Position numbers and translations under genes: made by a program
In this document: one piece after another, positions 1-11,640 of the stretch
Layout: every line of letters starts with the position of its first letter
Numbering within the stretch: the stretch's first letter is position 1
Notes under the pieces: model-generated
What the model was told of the DNA's origin: nothing
Database searches by the model: none
What the model saw: only the letters and a program-made list of their open reading frames with translations
Assembly (NCBI GenBank): GCA_011009095.1
Contig: VTPC01000394.1
Span: 322,237 to 386,236, forward strand
Source of the DNA: Ignelater luminosus
Lineage: Eukaryota; Arthropoda; Insecta; Coleoptera; Elateridae
Length of the DNA stretch: 64,000 bases
Direction of reading: 5' to 3'

Positions 1-625
1 CTTGGTAAGGTTTGCAGTTGAAGTTTCTTCGTATCAGCATCTTTCAATTTTTTTTAAATGTTAACTGAATTGCCTTTATTTAAAAAGTGTTTTAATTGAA
101 ATTTCTTGAAAGCCGATTAGGTAAGTTTTTCAGTCGAAGCTTTCCGTTATCAACATTCTCTCAGTTTTTGTTAGAATAGAAAATTAACTGAATTACCTGA
201 GGGTAAAACAGGTTTTAATCCAAATTTCTTGAAAGCCGATTAGTAGCTTTGGTAAGTTTACTAATTGAAGTTTCTTCTTATCAGCATTTTCTCAAGATTT
301 TTTTAAAACTTCACTTGACATATTTGGGCTTTAAGGACAGTTTTAATTCAAACTTTTTGGAAGCTTGGTAAGTTTTTCAATTAAAGTTTTCTTTTATCAG
401 CGTCCACTTCATTTTCTTAGAATTTTTATTGAGCTACCTTAACTTAAATTTAAATTTCGTAGATACCGATCAGATGGTAGGCCTTTCAATTCAAGCTTCC
501 TTTTATCAGTATCGTCTTAATTTTTCTCAGAATCTCAATTAAGTTGTCTTGGGTTAAGACCGTCTTAATTTAAATTTCTTAAAAGCCGATTAGGTAGGCT
601 GATTGAAGCTTTCTGTTATAAACAT
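1..625 (+). repeat. Tandem repeat, ~117-bp unit, about five diverged copies
   Basis: A GGTAAGTTT-like start recurs near 5, 120, 251, 368, 477 and 592, giving unit lengths of roughly 109-131 bp. Each unit then reads TTGAAGTTTCTTCTTATCAG, a T-rich run, a TTAACTGAATT-like stretch and TTCTTGAAAGCCGATTA. Units are clearly related but diverged, so the array is old. The array runs off the left edge of the window. Single related units occur again near 46425-46500 and 48525-48600. No coding potential is seen. Confidence 0.8.
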
Positions 626-3126
626 TACTGCCTGCTTCGTGCATATCCATGGCGATGATAGGCTTGTTTGGTGAAGTTTACGAAAGTCAAGTGTCCCAAC
701 TATTCACGAGATACTGATGTAAAAAATTCCTAGAGGAAATCCATAGTTTTGAAAGTTGCAATGAACCAGATGGAATTAGATCTACGATACCTGGAGCCTT
801 GATTATTATCAAATTAATTAAATTCAGTACATAAACTGAAAAGTTGGTTTGCTTGATGTCTTTTCTTGCTTAAGCAGACATTTTTATTTAAAAACTGTAA
901 ACTAAAATGTACCAGAGTCTACACTATCGCATTTGAGAATCTAACAGAAAAATTTATCAATAACAGAGTTGAAATTCAAGCAGTTATTTACATTTCTTAT
1001 CAAACTAAAATTAAAAAGAATTTCCTCTCCAGACGGCTCCTCGGCATGAAAATTTTTACAATTGAGAGATAACGTCAAAGAAAAATCCCGAAAACAATGG
1101 AAACGCTTTTTTTATAGAGAGGCACATTTTAAAATATTCAACAGTGCAACTACGATAGTGTGACAAAAGGCGATTTCCAAGCTTAAGAGAACATGAATGC
1201 AAGTAACTCTAGACAGTAGTAAACGAGGTTTACAAAAGATAAAAGTGTACAGTGGAAAAGGGGCGGAACAGCATTCAGATCACAATCAGATTTTCCCTCA
1301 TTGTATTTGCACTGAATTGTTCGAGTAGTTTGAAAATTCAATAACCTACTCTACCTGTATGTACGTATGCAAACGTGACTAGTTTAAAAATAGAACTTTC
1401 CTATCGTTTAAAATTTGAAAAACACAATTATATATAATGTAGAAGAAAATAAACACTAGAAAACATTTTTCACATGTAATATGTTGGCTAGCAGGAAATG
1501 CGCTCTAGTAAATTTATTAAATGACCGCGGCCAGAAGCAGAGCTATAAATACGTTAAGAGCATTCTCAAAAATAAGACGTTTTAAATTTGTCCAATTTGT
1601 CCTACGGGATCGGCTGTAAATATTACAACAGGAAGATTTTCTAGTTTAAAAAGCAACTCGGCGATTGTATACGGCAGAACGAGTATAAGCCGATAAAAAT
1701 CATTACGAAGCTATAAAACAGCAATTTCCTGGAAAATTTACAAACATGTAACGTTTATCGTTTGCTCGATTGTAAATGACATTAATAACATCATGAAATG
1801 CCGTGGTTATACAGTAAAAACTGAAAAGCCAATAGGAATTGATACGTCACATATAGGATGTTTCAGAAAAGTAGAAAAAATTAAAAAAGAGTCATCTAAA
1901 AATCTATTCTTCAGACTTCATCCATAAATGAGGATTTGATGTCATTAATTCGGAATTTCTGTTATTAATACAGTTATGGAAAAACTGATTGCATATTTTT
2001 CGAAATAAAGTCGCTAGTGAATACAAAAATGCTTCGAGTTGTAGCCTGACGTTCGTGGTTCTTCTGATTTTAACAATTTTAAAGAAACGTCAGAGGAAAA
2101 AGTTTCTCGAGTATGTCTAAATTTACAAAACTGTCAAGTTACAAATCGAAATTAGGCACTTACACTTGTAGGTTTTCCTAACGTTATTGAATGGCCGAAT
2201 ATTCTGAAAAGACCACCGAAGAGGTTAAGAAAAACGTTGGGAATCCATTCTAAACACACGTAGACACCAAATGAGCCAGATCAGATAAATAAGATAGTTT
2301 TCGAAATCTTGAATTTCCTGAAATTACAGCGAATTCTATGCATCCCTTAAAGTCTTCACGAACTCTCAGAAATCTCAGCGAAATGTCGTTGGCGGTCCTA
2401 GGTCTTTTATCAGGTGTTGCAGCTTTCGTAAGATTTATTTCATTATTTTATTTCTACCGAAGATAGTATCCATCCAGTGGACGTCTAACCTCTGACTGAC
2501 TGACATCCATGAAACGTACTTTTGTCACAACTTTGGACATTTAATGGGCGTCCGTTACTGGACTTAATTTGGTTGCAATCTGTATGTGGTCATACAATGG
2601 ACGTAAAACTTACGTGCAGTAATATTCAGACGAAGTCCAAAAACAGCAGACTTCCGGGATAATTGTGCTGTATGGGATTTAAACCAAAAGTCATCTGTCT
2701 GATTAGACATCCTTTACCTAATTTCGAAATATTGAGAAATGATTGTGAATTTTTCTCATTTACTGTGGAATTCACGCACGCCTTCCCTGTTTTACCTTAA
2801 TATGTAGTTTTATAATTTTGTTAGGCATTTGTCAAATATTGATGCTTTTGACTGTTCTGTTCAACGTATATCGTTCGAGCAAGGATAAGCCTTAAAGTTT
2901 TGGTAAAGTGGACAGCAGAGTATGCACGCGCGAAAGAATGGATAGAAGGAATGAACTGGAGAACGCACGAAGCAGACCGCCCATCAACTGATGGCATCTG
3001 ACGTGAAGATCTCAGACATTCGGGTTGCATGTGGAAGTCGGTGCCAGATCTCTCGCCAGTTGTTGATCGAATGGGATCTTCAACTCAGGATGGGCATTAG
3101 TGGCGTCCTGATATCAAAGATTATAT
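626..3126. other. Intergenic or intronic stretch without a recognised gene
   Basis: AT-rich sequence with only short, unconvincing open frames (for example 866-1072). If trio transcription begins upstream, this is intron; no exon for the N-terminal part of the SEC14 domain (which should carry a GGRDRRGG-like segment) was found here. Around 2906-3010 there is a stretch that resembles 3712-3820 on the other side of the LTR at 3127-3501. Confidence 0.5.
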
Positions 3127-3501
3127 TGTAACGCGCCACTTCTCGAATATTCTAGAAAAAGTCCCGAACAGTCTCGAACAAGCTAGTCGAATGTGCCGGA
3201 GAAATCTCGGAACTATCGAGAATCTTCCACCGTCGAATGTTCCAGAAGGAACGCGAACTTTCTGGGCTCATCAAGAACCACGCGGAAACGAATATAAGGC
3301 AGCGTTGACCGAGCAGAAGGCAGTTCTGCAGTCAATCAGTTAGTAGTTACGAACGAAATAAATGTTAAATAGTGATAAATAAATTCTTCTGTGCATAATT
3401 AAATAAATAATTTAGTGTAAATAAATTCTGGAAATAAATTGTAATAAATTAAGTAAAAATAAATATTAAAAATAAAAACACGTTTTTGTCAAAACGTAAC
3501 A
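3127..3501 (+). mobile_element. Solo LTR of a Ty3/Gypsy-like retrotransposon
   Basis: A 375-bp block starts TGTAACGCGCC and ends AAAACGTAACA, so it has the TG...CA ends with a short terminal inverted repeat (TGTAAC/GTAACA, imperfect). It is flanked on both sides by ATAT (3123-3126 and 3502-3505), the 4-bp duplication typical of Gypsy-group integration. Inside are a promoter-like GAATATAAGGCAGCG near 3290, a likely initiation region CAGTCAATCAGTTAGTAG about 40 bp later, and many AATAAA signals towards the 3' end. That order (U3, R, U5) fits the + strand. No adjoining gag-pol was recognised, so a solo LTR left by recombination is the best reading. Confidence 0.72.
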
Positions 3502-3649
3502 ATATGTAATACCCCCAAGTCATTAATTGAAGAACATCCACGGAACCTGACCGGCGGCAGTAGGTCTAGTTTCACTATGGTGTTGCTCCAGAACAGCTCC
3601 GAGCCTCTAACTTAATACATTGGTGGAGGCAATGACCAACATCTGCACA

Positions 3650-4440
3650 ACACTCATTTAACGACGAACAAACGAAATTAAGTTAGTCCCCCTTTTTATC
3701 AACTGAATTGAAATTCTGATGGAGTGCACAGAGAGTGTACACGCGCGAACGAGGCCCGGTGGAATAAAATTAAGAAAACACGCAACCATCCATCGGCTGA
3801 TAGCATCTGATTTGAAAAGCCCCGTGATCTTATCAGGCTCAGTTAGATGTGGAATCGATGCGAAATTGCTTGATTTGTTTAAAGCAATGATAGTTATGTT
3901 GTTCAGAGTTTCTCCGAGCAGCTGGAAGTTTTTATGGCCGAACTCAAAGACAGCCACATGGAGGGAATGAATATTGTTATTGGAAGACATCCAGCTAGCG
4001 AATCAGTTGCGGAGCGGAGGAAACAACCTGGACAATGCAACCATGAGAAAGCTGTTGTATCTTTTCAGAACGACACCATCGTGGATAAATTGAAGTGCAG
4101 TATCGGACGACCAGATGAAGAAGATGAGAAATTCTGGCGAGTGCAGTGGTGGGTTTGGCGGGACAGAATCATCTTGGAGGGCAGCCTGCGAGCAGTTAGG
4201 TTATTAACTCGACTCCACCAAACGACGTTGTAGCTTTTACATGTGCGCTCGTGAGACAAGAAAATTACAAGAAGTCCGTCCACATGACGAGAGCCCATTT
4301 AACTGGGGTGGTTTTTGGGCTTACTCAAAAACCGATACACATAAAAAATAAAAAAGGTTACTCGCAATGCGCAGACGCTCTATGTGACTTATTAGGTTTG
4401 CACACACTCTGCAAACCAAGTCTTATACTATTCAGCTTAT
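3650..4440. other. Unassigned stretch with short open frames
   Basis: Overlapping open frames occur on both strands. The most plausible, 3934-4233 +, reads as a charged 99-residue peptide with segments such as VVSFQNDTIVDKLKCS and GRPDEEDEKFWRVQWW. It has no recognised domain and no obvious start or splice context. It could be a scrap of a retroelement gag region, given the LTR just upstream, but I cannot support that. Confidence 0.25.
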
Positions 4441-4770
4441 GAATGCAAGCTCAAGTATTACGCCGATAACATGTGTTTGTGATTTGATGCTGGGTGTTGA
4501 TAAAACGTGCAAACCATAGTATTGACCGCCTCTGCCTGTACTGGTTGCTAACTAGAGGTACATATTTGGTACATATTTTTGAAGACAATGGCCCAGTTAA
4601 TCATCTAACGACTCGTCTTGATAAGTCGTCGTGTCCTACGTATCGACTTTGTTTTGTCGATTCCAAGGAGTTTATGATTTAACTATTTGTTTGATTTTAA
4701 TTTCTCATTTATTTTCAAAGTGAAACAAAATCGAAAGCACAAATCGAACTTTAAAACAACAAGCACTGAA

Positions 4771-4791
4771 AAGAGAGAGAGAGAGAGAGTT
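4771..4791. repeat. (GA)n microsatellite
   Basis: An uninterrupted run of alternating A and G of about ten dinucleotides within otherwise AT-rich sequence. The surrounding 4441-6597 holds no recognised gene. Confidence 0.85.
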
Positions 4792-6597
4792 TGCCTTGCA
4801 ATGCGTTGATTGCATGCTGGTTGGTTGAACTTGTACTTGAATATGTACAATGCGAATCTGGCCGGCTGTTCATAAAATGCCTTCGTGACAAAATAAGCCA
4901 GTTCTTGCTAATTTTGAGATGCTGAACTCAGTCTGCATCGAGTAAATTTTTACAATTGGCGGCGCTGTATTTTCAAGATTATCATATTGCTTCAGCCCGT
5001 AGAAGCTGATGCTGCGCTTTATCTCTGTTGCAAGATCGGGGTCCAAAACTAGATCTGAGCTACACACAAGGTGAAGATGTGACGATGCCGTTGCTGTTCC
5101 TACGGTTTGGAGGAAACCAATCTATCACCCCCTGTATTTGAAGGTATCACGAGAGACAATAACGTACTTACTGCTTTCTAACCAGTTTCGCACTAAAAAG
5201 AGCTTTATGTTCTCGAGCCTTCGAAACAGTTTCCCTTCGATTTAGATGACAAAGAAAGGAGGCCAACTGCCACATATTCTAACCTAAGAAGAACTGAGCG
5301 ATCTTGTTTAGGATCTGGAGCTTTCTAAGACCAAAGCCCTGTTCGATAAAAAATTTTGATAAACCGTCGACCACAGTGGATCAGCTTTTCATTACTTAGC
5401 TGACAAATCTTCTCGACTCAGCGAAGCGAAGGTTAAAGGCTTGGGACCATCTCGTCTGGTGTTAAGTAATGTCGGGGCATAAAACTGCAAAGGACTCGTC
5501 GAGGACATGCTGTTTTTGTATTACAAACTTGAGTGCTGTTATGTTCTTAGAGATCCACTTACTCCATTCCACTTAGATTTTGTTACTGTTCTTTTTTATT
5601 GTTAATCCTGCTTTGCTATTGATTGCAGATTGCCGTACCATAGTGTTACTTCATTCCTTGCTTTGCCCTTGTTACAACTCAGCTTGTTCCTATTCCTAAA
5701 AATTCCTAAAGAATGTTTCCACTACACTCTTACAATACTTTTAGTTTATTTACTGACCTAGCACTCATCACTGTTAGATGGTAGTCGAAAGCTTAGCAAC
5801 TCATCCCTTTTAATCCCATTATCAGGCCCATTTTCTAAAATCAACCTGCCATAGTCACTAATTACTACTGCACAGGCCCCAAGTAGACATTCTCTAGTGA
5901 ATTTTGTCCTTGTTTCGTTACTCTATTGTGCTTTAAGAAAACTCTCTGATCAGGATTTTCTGAAAACTTCTCGCTGCTTCTTACCCGTATCTATCTCGTT
6001 GCACTGATTGGAAAATCAGTTTCTTGACGACAGCTTTTAAGTTCGTACCTTTTCAAGATTTTTAGAAACACGATTTTAAGATTTGTGTTGTTTTAAAATT
6101 TCTCTAGTAGCAAATTTGATAAAGGATAAATAACCAACGGTTTAGTACAAACAGGGAAAACTGCATAATCCAACGGAATTTGTATAACTTGGACAAAGTA
6201 GAGAAGAAATGCATAATTAAGAGCATAATAATAAAATAAACATAACCTGAAATTTTGCAACTTCGTTGCACTAATTTCTTTTAATTTCAGTAGGTCTTAT
6301 TAAGCTTCTCAAAAGTATTAAGTTTACATTTAATTCTTTTGATGGCTTGAAAAATTCTTTAGGTGTCCTCTTTCTGTATTTTTGTTTATTTTAGACTTCC
6401 ACGTGCTATTAATTTCGTAAATCCTGAAAATTTGTGTCATTGCTTTGTTTAAGCGTAATAAATATTATGCTCGTCATTACACATTTAGGACATTCCTCAA
6501 CTGTATTTTTAAGCGACACAAATATATCTTTCGTATTTATCTCATATAATAATTAAATACCTTAACGCATTTCACCTAATTGTTGTTTTTGTTCCAG

Positions 6598-6793
6598 TGA
6601 TGAAGCACGAGCGCTGGGTTTCACAGTGTTAGTAGACATGCGGGGAGCTACATGGTCCACCGTGAAACCTATCCTCAAGGCTCTGCACGAACATTTCCCC
6701 CCGGGCGTCGTCCATCAAGCAATTATAGTCAAGCCCGATAATTTTTGGCAGAAATCTAGGACATCGCTCGGTTCACATAAGTACAAATTTGAG
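6598..6793 (+). CDS. trio: trio exon: central SEC14 (CRAL-TRIO) domain
   Basis: First readable exon of the Trio/Kalirin orthologue. The acceptor is TTGTTCCAG and the donor GAG|GTAAGA. The first base completes a codon from an upstream exon; 65 codons follow and the exon ends in phase 0. The peptide starts DEARALGFTVLVDMRGATW, contains FPPGVVHQAIIVKPDNFW and ends GSHKYKFE. This is the core beta-sheet of the SEC14/CRAL-TRIO fold found at the N-terminus of Trio and Kalirin, thought to bind lipid or interdomain partners and to influence GEF activity. Trio activates Rac/RhoG and RhoA in axon guidance and cytoskeletal control. The in-frame ATG inside is not a start, because conserved residues precede it. 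Base composition is richer in GC than the flanking introns. The exon carrying the beginning of the domain was not found upstream in the window. Confidence 0.93.
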
Positions 6794-8279
6794 GTAAGAA
6801 ACTACTAGAAATGCTATTCTTTCTAAAGTGAAAATAAAAAGAGGAAACCAGTCTGATGGTATGTTGTTCACAGTAGCATTATAGCGGTACTTTTTTATTA
6901 TTATTATGTAATTGATTCTAATTGACACTGACTCTTAAGCTTCGCACTTGAAGAAGCATTCACTGTAAGGAACTTGAAACCGTCTATTTGGATTTTATCA
7001 CAGTAATCTTCTGAATTAATTTTGTTTAAAGTGGCGGAACAAATTTGTAAATCACTAAATAAACGTGGGAAAATGGGGGAGGCGAGCTTATATGAAACTG
7101 AAACTTCGCGATATTTGTATATGCCTGAAATATTACGTTAAATAGGTGCGTTCCTGAATAAGAGCAGTGTCAGTTGTTGGAACAAAATTGAATTTCAGCT
7201 TATTAAAATAAATATTTGTTGGTGTAAATTGTTCTTTTTGGGTTCTCCTTTTCGTGCTGTATTCTACATATTTTTTGCGTGAAACTGCATTAATCGTTAA
7301 AGATATGGTCGTTTTAGAAAAATGCTTTTGTGTAAGGGTTTCTCATCTATTAAATCTGATTTTCTTTAGAATAGAAAATTCATTTCTCTTCGTATATCAA
7401 TTTTTAAAGTGTCATTGAAAACTTAATAAAGGTCTAAAATCGAAAGTCCAAACTACGTCTTATATTGGGATACAATAAGTAAAAGACACCAATTAATGTA
7501 ATTTCTTTTCTTGTGAATCTATTAACTGTGTGGATAGTTAGTATAGCGGCAGCTTACACAGTAGTGAAAGGCCGTAGTTCATTAAACTACAGACTGAATA
7601 GGAGAAAGAACATTTAAGAAAGATCTCAAATCGAAGTTTTTAGGAAAATGTTTTGGGTTGGGTTCGTACAGAACCGATACTTACTTATCATAAATTTCGG
7701 GATTTCCTGACTTTTTGGATTTATGTAAATCTTCATTGACTAGGATTTGCCACCCAATCGAGCTTTTCGTGGCGATTCATCAATCGATATTTATAATTAC
7801 TTAACTAAATCTAAAGTAATATTTCTATGGACTCTTTTTCTAGTCAGCTGGATCTTCCAAGCTTGCAGATTCTTTTAACAGTTACTTTAGACTAGAAATT
7901 ATAAGTTTAAAATAAACTAGCGAGAGATCGTTTTCTTTAAATAAATAGAGTGGTGGAAGAAAGACAAGTGCGCTATCCAGAACGTAGAAAAATAATTCAG
8001 GAATCGTTTCTAAATTCTTTTGAGTCACAGAAGCAAGCGTAAATAAGTAAATGAAGTGTTTATTGTTGTACAAAGTAAGATAACAGCCAGAAAAGCAAGA
8101 ATTAAATTGTAGTACGCGATTTCAAATTCCTCGAAAGATCTAGAATTATCCCTAGCGCCGAATAGTTGTAAAAGAAGTTGCCTAACTGCAAACAATTCCC
8201 TTAACAGAAAGACCCTCTGTCACCTGCCATCGCTTTCCATACCCTAATATTCAGCTACTTCTTCGCTGTGGACACTTTC
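6794..8279. other. trio intron, proximal part: nothing recognised
   Basis: AT-rich intron sequence between the first two readable trio exons. No open frame resembles a known family. A short (TTTGC)n run lies at about 8280-8301. Confidence 0.6.
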
Positions 8280-8301
8280 TTTGCTTTGCTTTGCTTTGCT
8301 T
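8280..8301. repeat. (TTTGC)n microsatellite
   Basis: Four consecutive TTGCT-type pentanucleotides in the trio intron. Confidence 0.8.
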
Positions 8302-8390
8302 CCTTCTAAGCAAGCAACAGTCGTCATGATAGCACAAACTCAGTAAACCTTCTACAGATTCAACTTTCTACATGCTCATCACCTTCCTTA

Positions 8391-8563
8391 ATGTTATCGG
8401 CAGAATTATTAATTAGTAATCTCCACACCGACGTCACAGTAACCCTAAACACCCAGCACAGCGTAAAGGCAACGTTTTTTGGAATCAAGCGGGCCTTTCA
8501 CAAGATCTGGCACGAGGAGCTTCTTTACAAACTTCAAACCGCAAAGGTTCCTGGCTTATTTGT
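8391..8563 (+). pseudogene. Reverse-transcriptase fragment of a non-LTR retrotransposon
   Basis: A 90-codon open frame begins here. Its first 58 codons contain the segment KRAFHKIWHEELLYKLQTA, a degraded form of the motif AFDKVWHxGLLYKL that follows the first catalytic aspartate in Jockey-type reverse transcriptases; here the aspartate position reads H. Beyond VPGLFVLL the similarity is lost. The piece is short, has no partner domains nearby, and lies in a trio intron, so it is a dead scrap of an insertion. Family-level assignment (Jockey/CR1-like) is inference. Confidence 0.68.
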
Positions 8564-9279
8564 TCTGCTTACTCACATAGGATGGGAGTGCACCGATTCT
8601 CCAAGGATCCATCCTTCTACGTCTGCTTGTTGCAATCGATCTATGACACGGCCCTATGAGTAACATCACGGAAGCTCCCCCAAAGAATCTTGGCGTTTAA
8701 ACTGGGATGACTGAAGTCTTGGTTCTGAGCATGGGGAATCAGACCAAACCTACAAAAAACTAATGTCGTCGTTCAGATAAGACCAAGCAGAAGTCCACTG
8801 AAACTATAGGGCATACGCTTCCGACTCTCACCATAATTTGTCACCTACTTTAGTATCATTTGCGTCTCCACGCTGAGATGGAGCGATAAGCTGAAGCATT
8901 GCCAAAACAGCGTTCAGCAGAGCAACGACTTGCTTTCTAATGCTTAGCTCGGCGGAATGACACAAAGAGCACGCCCTTGAGATTCTTCTTTTTTTTCTTT
9001 TTTCTTTTCAGAAGGAAACCCAAAAGAAAGCATAGCACTCGCCTTGCTGTCTTTATGAGGCGTGTCGATAACTTGACTAAGTACTTGACACTTCCCTTAT
9101 ACAAGGAGATGCATTTTGGAGATCCGGTGATTCAGCGAAATAATTTGGCCATTCGTGTGCGAAGTTTTTCGAGTTAGAAAAGAAATCAATGCTTCGATTT
9201 TAATCCCTGCAAGAAAGAACAGCGCAATGAATGTATTAAGCCTATATATTTTAAATAGACAGCCGCCGCAGCATTCGAG

Positions 9280-11640
9280 CTCTGCCTTTCACAGGTTCAT
9301 CATTAAGCAGGCCACGTGCGGTCGATCAAAATCATGCTTCGCTCTCACCTGGCCATTTGCAGTTGTCTACAATAGATAGCGGTCCAAAATCAAGCTTCAC
9401 CCCGCAACAGGATACCTACGTTGATTCAAATCAAGTTTTGTCTTCCACCCCCAAAATTGGGCTTAGCCATGAAGCAGGGGTTACCTGCAGACGGCTAAAT
9501 TGTACTTTGTCCTTTATCAGGCCACCTGCAATGATCCAGATTGAATCTTTACCTTTTACTAAGCCACCAACATTAGTTCAGTATCTGACTTTGCCCTTCA
9601 CCAGGCCCAAAATCGGGCTTTACTTCGTAGCAGGCCACCTACTGTGGATCGCGTTTTTTCTTTGCAGGAAACTACCTGCGGAAGGCAAAATCGTACTTTG
9701 TTCTTCACCACACCACTTGTAATGGTTCAGAATGAATTTTTACCCTTCACTAAGCTACCAGCGTTAACCCAGTATTGGACTTTGCCCTTCACCAGGTCGG
9801 CTGCAGCGGCGAAAAATCGGACTTTGCCCTTCCAGGTCTTCACCATGCACCAGGCCATTTGCAGCGACTCAAATCAAGCTTCACTCTCATCTGCAACAGG
9901 CTACCTGCGTTGGCTCAAAATCAGGTTTTGTCCTCTATCTCCAAAATTAGACGATGGCCCACGATCTTTTTTCCATGCAGCAGACCACCTGCGGAGGGCC
10001 AAATCGTACTTTGTCCTTTACCAGGCCACTTGCAATGATCCAAATTGAGTCTTTATTCTTCACCAAGCCATGAGCGTTAGTCCAATACCGAACTTTGCTC
10101 TTCACCAGGCCACCTGCAGCGACCCAAAATCGGACTTTACTGCGGTAACCCAAGATCAGTCTTCGCGCTCCATCTGGTTATCTTTTATTTGCAGCATACT
10201 ATCAGTCAAGAGCCAAATCATACTTTGTCGTTAACCAGGCTACCTGTAATGGCCCAAATTGAATGTTTACCCTTCACCAAGCCATCAGCGCTAACCCAAT
10301 ATTGGACTTTGCCCTTCACCAGGCCACCTGTAATGGTCCAAATTGAATTTTTACCCTTCACCAAGCCATCAGCGCTAACCCAATTACGGATTTTGCCCTT
10401 CACCAGACCGTCTGCAACGGCCCATAATCGGACTTTGCCTTCCCACCAAACCACCAGCAGTAGCTTAATATCAGACTTTGCCTTTCACCGGACCACTCGC
10501 AGCGATCCGAAATTGGTCTTTATCCCTCATCAGACCACCTGCAATGGCTCAAGTTTGCTGGAACGTTTTATCAAGCCACGGGTGATTGCCCATATTTGAT
10601 CTTTGTCTCACCTGGCCACTTGCGGTGGTTTAAGATCGGACTTCACTCACCATGCCATCAGCGACAGTCTAATATTACAAGTCTACTTGTGATGGTTCAA
10701 ATTCGATCTTTAACCTTTCACTAGACCAACCATTGATGGCCGATACTTGATCACATTAAAACTTTATCCTTCACCAAGCCAACAGCTCCAGCCCAATATC
10801 GGACTTTGCCTTTCACCAGGTCACCGCAGCGCTCCAAAATCAGACTTCACTTTGTAGCAGGCCAGGTGCGGTGACTCAAAATCAGGCCGTCTGCGGAAAC
10901 TTAAAATCGAACCATATCCTTCCACCAAGCCACCAGTGGTACTTTGCCCTTCACCTAACCACACGCAGCGACCTAGAATCGGGCTTTATGCCGCTGCCAG
11001 CGATCTGCGGTGGCTCAGAATTAGGCTTAGCTTTACAGCAAGCCATCTGCAGAGGCCTGAAGTCGAACTTTACCCAATGTGAAGTAGCCCAAAATCAAGT
11101 TTGATCCACGTCATCAGTAATAGTTTTGCCGTTCATCGGGTTACCTGCGGTGGCCCAAGCTTGATCTAGCCTTTTATCAGGCTTCTAATGATGGCCCAAA
11201 TTTGATCATTTGTCTCTCCAGCCCACTGGCAGTGGTTTACAATCGGACTTTATCCACGTCGCAAATGGTAGTCCGATATCCAGTTTTGCATTCATCAGGC
11301 CACCTGCAGTGGCCCAAGTTTGATTTAGCCATACATCAGGCTACTAGTGATGGCCCATATTTGATCTTTGTTTCACCAGGACACTTGCTGTAGTTTACAA
11401 TCGGGCTTTACCCACCACGCCACCAGAGACGGTTCAATATCGGATTTGGCTAGTCCACTTGTGGTGGTTCAAATCCGATCATTACCTTTCACTAGGCCAC
11501 TATTGGGAGCTCATATTTGATTTTCACCTCATGCAGTGACCCAGAATCAGGTTGAATTCTGTTTTCTACTAGACCGTTTGCAGCGGCCTAGTTCTGGATT
11601 CTTTCTTTTACTAGACTATTAGCAGCGACACCGCTAAATA
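9280..11640 (-). repeat. Satellite array, 42-bp unit
   Basis: Around 55 diverged units in tandem. The word CCTTCACC falls at 10271, 10313, 10355 and 10397, an exact 42-bp step, and the step persists with small indels through the array. Read on the minus strand the unit is close to GGTGGCCTGGTGAAGGGCAA followed by AGTCCGATTTTGGGCC and a variable GCTGCA. Because 42 is a multiple of 3, several frames stay open for up to about 136 codons with a 14-residue periodicity (LPFTKPSALTQYWT and similar). These are by-products of the repeat, not genes. The same family recurs at 55850-60680 in the opposite orientation. Confidence 0.88.

Noticed and set aside
9357..10599. Long open frames (up to 136 codons) with 14-residue periodicity
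   Set aside because: They follow from a 42-bp repeat, which is a multiple of three; several frames on both strands are open at once and there are no start or splice signals.
9280..11640. Possible CRISPR-like array
   Set aside because: No constant repeat with unique spacers; the whole unit is repeated and diverged, and the genome is eukaryotic.
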